From assembly GCA_009922405.1 (NCBI GenBank), contig RFVZ01000121.1, positions 1 through 7,583 on the forward strand: 7,583 bases of DNA, given 5' to 3'. Each line of letters begins with the position of its first letter. The stretch's first letter is position 1. The position numbers and the translations under genes are program-made. Below the pieces are notes generated by a model that saw only the letters and a list, made by a program, of their open reading frames with translations, searched no databases and was not told the origin of the DNA. This DNA is from Betaproteobacteria bacterium. GTDB lineage: Bacteria; Pseudomonadota; Gammaproteobacteria; Burkholderiales; Burkholderiaceae_E. Of the stretch, positions 6,226 to 7,583 are shown piece by piece.

Positions 6226-7232
6226 GCGATCTTGGCCGCCAGAAGATCATGCAGGTGGAGGGCACCCACCACCCGATGGTCATCGACGACGGCCAGTTGC
6301 GTGATTTGCCGTTCGTCCATGCAGCGCAGGGCTTCGACGGCCAATGCGTCGGAGCGCAGGGTCCGGGGCGCCCGCGTCATCACCGAATCAATTTGAATCG
6401 AGCCCAGGTCGGTCAATCGCTCGAGTAATCGACGCAGATCACCATCTGTGAAGATGCCGAGCAGCTGGTCTGGATTGGTCGCGGTGACCACGAGCGTCAT
6501 CCCCATCCGTTTGCGCGTGATTTCGAGCAATGCCTCGGTCAGGCTGGCATTTTCTGTCACACGCGGAATCGCTGGCCCGGCCCGCATAACATCACTCACC
6601 CGGGTCAAGAGACGGCGGCCGAGCATTCCGCCGGGGTGGGAGCGGGCGAAGTCCGTCTCCGAGAAACCGCGCGCCTCCAGGAGCGCGACCGCGAGGGCAT
6701 CGCCCAGCGCAAGCGCCGCGGTGGTGCTGGTAGTCGGGGCCAGGTTCAGCGGGCAGGCTTCGTGCTCGACGCGGGCATCCAGATGGATATCGGCTAGCTG
6801 CGCCAGCGGGGATTCGACATTTCCGGTCATCAAAATCAAGGCGGCGCCCATCCGTTTGATCAAGGGCACGATCGCCATCAGTTCCTCGGTATTGCCGGAG
6901 TTGGAGAGGGCCAGAAAAACGTCATCGCGAGTCACCATCCCCAGGTCCCCGTGGCTTGCCTCGGCCGGATGGACAAAAAAGGCTGGCGTTCCGGTGGAGG
7001 CAAACGTTGCAGCGATCTTGCGTGCGACATGGCCCGACTTACCGATTCCGCTCACGATGACGCGACCCCGACACTGGAGCAGGGTCTGGCAGGCTCGAGC
7101 AAAATCGTCACCCAAGCGGGGTGCGAGTGCAGCAATCCCCGCGGCTTCGAGTTCTAAAACCCGTCGGCCGCGCGCCAGCATTGCCGACGCCTGATTGGAT
7201 CCACTCTGGATCAATGCGGGTTCAGTCTTCAT
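6222..7232 (-). CDS. kdsD: Arabinose-5-phosphate isomerase
   Basis: Interconverts ribulose-5-phosphate and arabinose-5-phosphate, the first committed step to Kdo. The 336-residue protein has a SIS (sugar isomerase) domain at about 45-185 and two CBS domains at about 212-270 and 280-335. Residues matching the catalytic set described for E. coli KdsD (Lys59, Glu111, Glu152, His193) are all present with a constant offset of six: Lys65 in GIGKSGH, Glu117 in SGNTEE, Glu158 in VEHEACP and His199 in RSHPGG. HPAEASHGDLGM at 88-99 is also typical. Length is as in E. coli (328 aa). The ATG at 7232 follows a consensus TATAAT by only 7 bases and has no Shine-Dalgarno, so the mRNA may be leaderless. It is the first gene of the minus-strand cluster and overlaps kdsC by 4 bp. 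The assignment is secure; the capsule-linked paralogue KpsF is less likely because of the lpt neighbours. Confidence 0.97.
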   Translation of the reverse strand: MKTEPALIQSGSNQASAMLARGRRVLELEAAGIAALAPRLGDDFARACQTLLQCRGRVIVSGIGKSGHVARKIAATFASTGTPAFFVHPAEASHGDLGMVTRDDVFLALSNSGNTEELMAIVPLIKRMGAALILMTGNVESPLAQLADIHLDARVEHEACPLNLAPTTSTTAALALGDALAVALLEARGFSETDFARSHPGGMLGRRLLTRVSDVMRAGPAIPRVTENASLTEALLEITRKRMGMTLVVTATNPDQLLGIFTDGDLRRLLERLTDLGSIQIDSVMTRAPRTLRSDALAVEALRCMDERQITQLAVVDDHRVVGALHLHDLLAAKIA

Positions 7233-7239
7233 GTATCGG

Positions 7240-7245
7240 ATTATA
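7240..7245 (-). promoter_or_regulatory. Candidate -10 box for the kdsD cluster
   Basis: A perfect TATAAT on the minus strand ends 7 bases before the kdsD ATG. At 17 bp spacing the -35 position reads CGTTCT, which is poor, so an activator may be needed. Transcription would start at or next to the A of the ATG, consistent with the absence of any ribosome site. The box is seen; use is inferred. Confidence 0.6.
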
Positions 7246-7248
7246 GGG

Positions 7249-7271
7249 AGAACGGTCTAGCTAGAACGGTC
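7249..7271. repeat. 9-bp direct repeat in the divergent control region
   Basis: AGAACGGTC occurs at 7249-7257 and 7263-7271, 14 bp apart, with a palindrome TCTAGCTAGA spanning 7256-7265. The pair fills most of the 30 bp between the two opposed -10 boxes and covers the -35 positions of both. It looks like an operator for a regulator acting on both directions. I cannot name the regulator. Confidence 0.55.
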
Positions 7272-7275
7272 CGGG

Positions 7276-7281
7276 TAGAAT
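7276..7281 (+). promoter_or_regulatory. Candidate -10 box for the mlaF gene
   Basis: TAGAAT, one mismatch from consensus, ends 6 bases before the GTG start at 7288. The -35 position at 17 bp spacing is CGGTCT, a poor match. A start site 7 nt downstream would be the GTG itself, again suggesting a leaderless message. It mirrors the kdsD arrangement on the other strand. Confidence 0.4.
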
Positions 7282-7287
7282 CCGCCC

Positions 7288-7583
7288 GTGACTTCGAACA
7301 ACCCGATCCCCGACTCAAAGCTGGCGGCACCGCCGGATGCGATCGCAGCCCTGGACGGCGTGTCTTTCGCTTACCCCGCGCCCGATCAGCAAGCGTCGTC
7401 CGCGGGTCGATTAATTCTCGATGGCGTCGGCATGCAATTCGCCCGCGGCCAGGTTGTCGCTTTGATGGGCGGCTCAGGTAGTGGCAAGACGACAATTCTG
7501 CGCTTGCTGGGTGGGCAACTCACCCCGACTGCTGGGCGGGTCTTGTTTGAAGGCCGCGATGTGAGTCAACTCAAGCGCCAAGA
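7288..7583 (+). CDS. mlaF: MlaF-like phospholipid transport ATPase, 5' part only
   Basis: ABC ATPase expected to energise the MlaFEDB complex, which moves phospholipids between the outer and inner membranes through MlaD and MlaC. 98 residues are visible before the right edge. The ABC domain starts at about residue 21 (ALDGVSFAYP), Walker A GGSGSGKTT is at 61-69 (Lys67), and it is followed by ILRLLGGQLTPTAGRVLFEG, where the GGQ after Walker A is typical of MlaF rather than LptB or metal/amino-acid ATPases. A stretch of about ten extra residues (APDQQASSAG) sits between the aromatic A-loop region and Walker A. The start is GTG at 7288, the first possible one, because an in-frame TAG lies at 7276-7278 (inside the -10 box). 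The gene diverges from kdsD, as mlaF diverges from the yrbG-kdsD operon in E. coli. Identity is likely but the Q-loop, signature and Walker B lie outside the window. Confidence 0.85.
   Translation, partial: MTSNNPIPDSKLAAPPDAIAALDGVSFAYPAPDQQASSAGRLILDGVGMQFARGQVVALMGGSGSGKTTILRLLGGQLTPTAGRVLFEGRDVSQLKRQ

Noticed and set aside
6448..7194. Plus-strand frame of 248 codons opposite kdsD
   Set aside because: Antisense shadow of a full-length SIS/CBS enzyme with all catalytic residues; composition is typical of non-coding GC-rich complement.
1..7583. CRISPR array, transposase, tRNA/rRNA, toxin-antitoxin or defence genes
   Set aside because: None seen. All of the window is accounted for by conserved housekeeping genes with gaps no longer than about 110 bp.

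Overview
The window is the conserved proteobacterial rpoN / LPS-export locus. It carries nine genes on the minus strand and the start of one divergent gene on the plus strand. In transcription order the minus-strand genes are kdsD, kdsC, lptC, lptA, lptB, rpoN, hpf, ptsN and hprK (cut by the left edge). At the right edge an ABC ATPase of the MlaF type starts on the plus strand. The HprK sequence (its stretch from the catalytic His through EVRGLGLLDI), a ptsN-hprK pair, the GGSGSGKTT Walker A of the MlaF-like protein and the GC-rich codon use all point to a betaproteobacterium, probably Burkholderiales-like. A gammaproteobacterium of the Xanthomonas type, which also has hprK here, is a less likely alternative.

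Layout: 7288-7583 (+) is the 5' part of mlaF. 7233-7287 is a compact divergent control region with a 9-bp direct repeat and two candidate -10 boxes. 7232-4399 (-) is a tightly packed cluster for Kdo supply and LPS transport: kdsD/kdsC overlap by 4 bp, and kdsC/lptC, lptC/lptA and lptA/lptB are separated by only 5, 10 and 3 bp. lptB, lptA and kdsC all start with GTG. 3585-1801 is an unusually long rpoN (sigma-54). 1693-1355 is hpf with a strong Shine-Dalgarno. 1263-793 is ptsN, followed after 10 bp by hprK. No gene-free stretch exceeds about 110 bp.

How they work together: KdsD makes arabinose-5-phosphate and KdsC dephosphorylates Kdo-8-phosphate, so both feed Kdo into the LPS core. LptB, LptC and LptA are the ATPase, the inner-membrane clamp and the periplasmic bridge that carry LPS to the outer membrane. 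The divergent MlaF-like ATPase belongs to the retrograde phospholipid transport system that keeps outer-membrane asymmetry. RpoN, Hpf, PtsN and HprK form a nitrogen/carbon-stress regulatory block.

I find no new defence system, mobile element, CRISPR array or RNA gene. The points worth a second look are an apparent internal duplication and long acidic insert in RpoN, the architecture of the kdsD/mlaF divergent promoter (possibly two leaderless transcripts), and a similar stem placed just before the start codons of both rpoN and ptsN.
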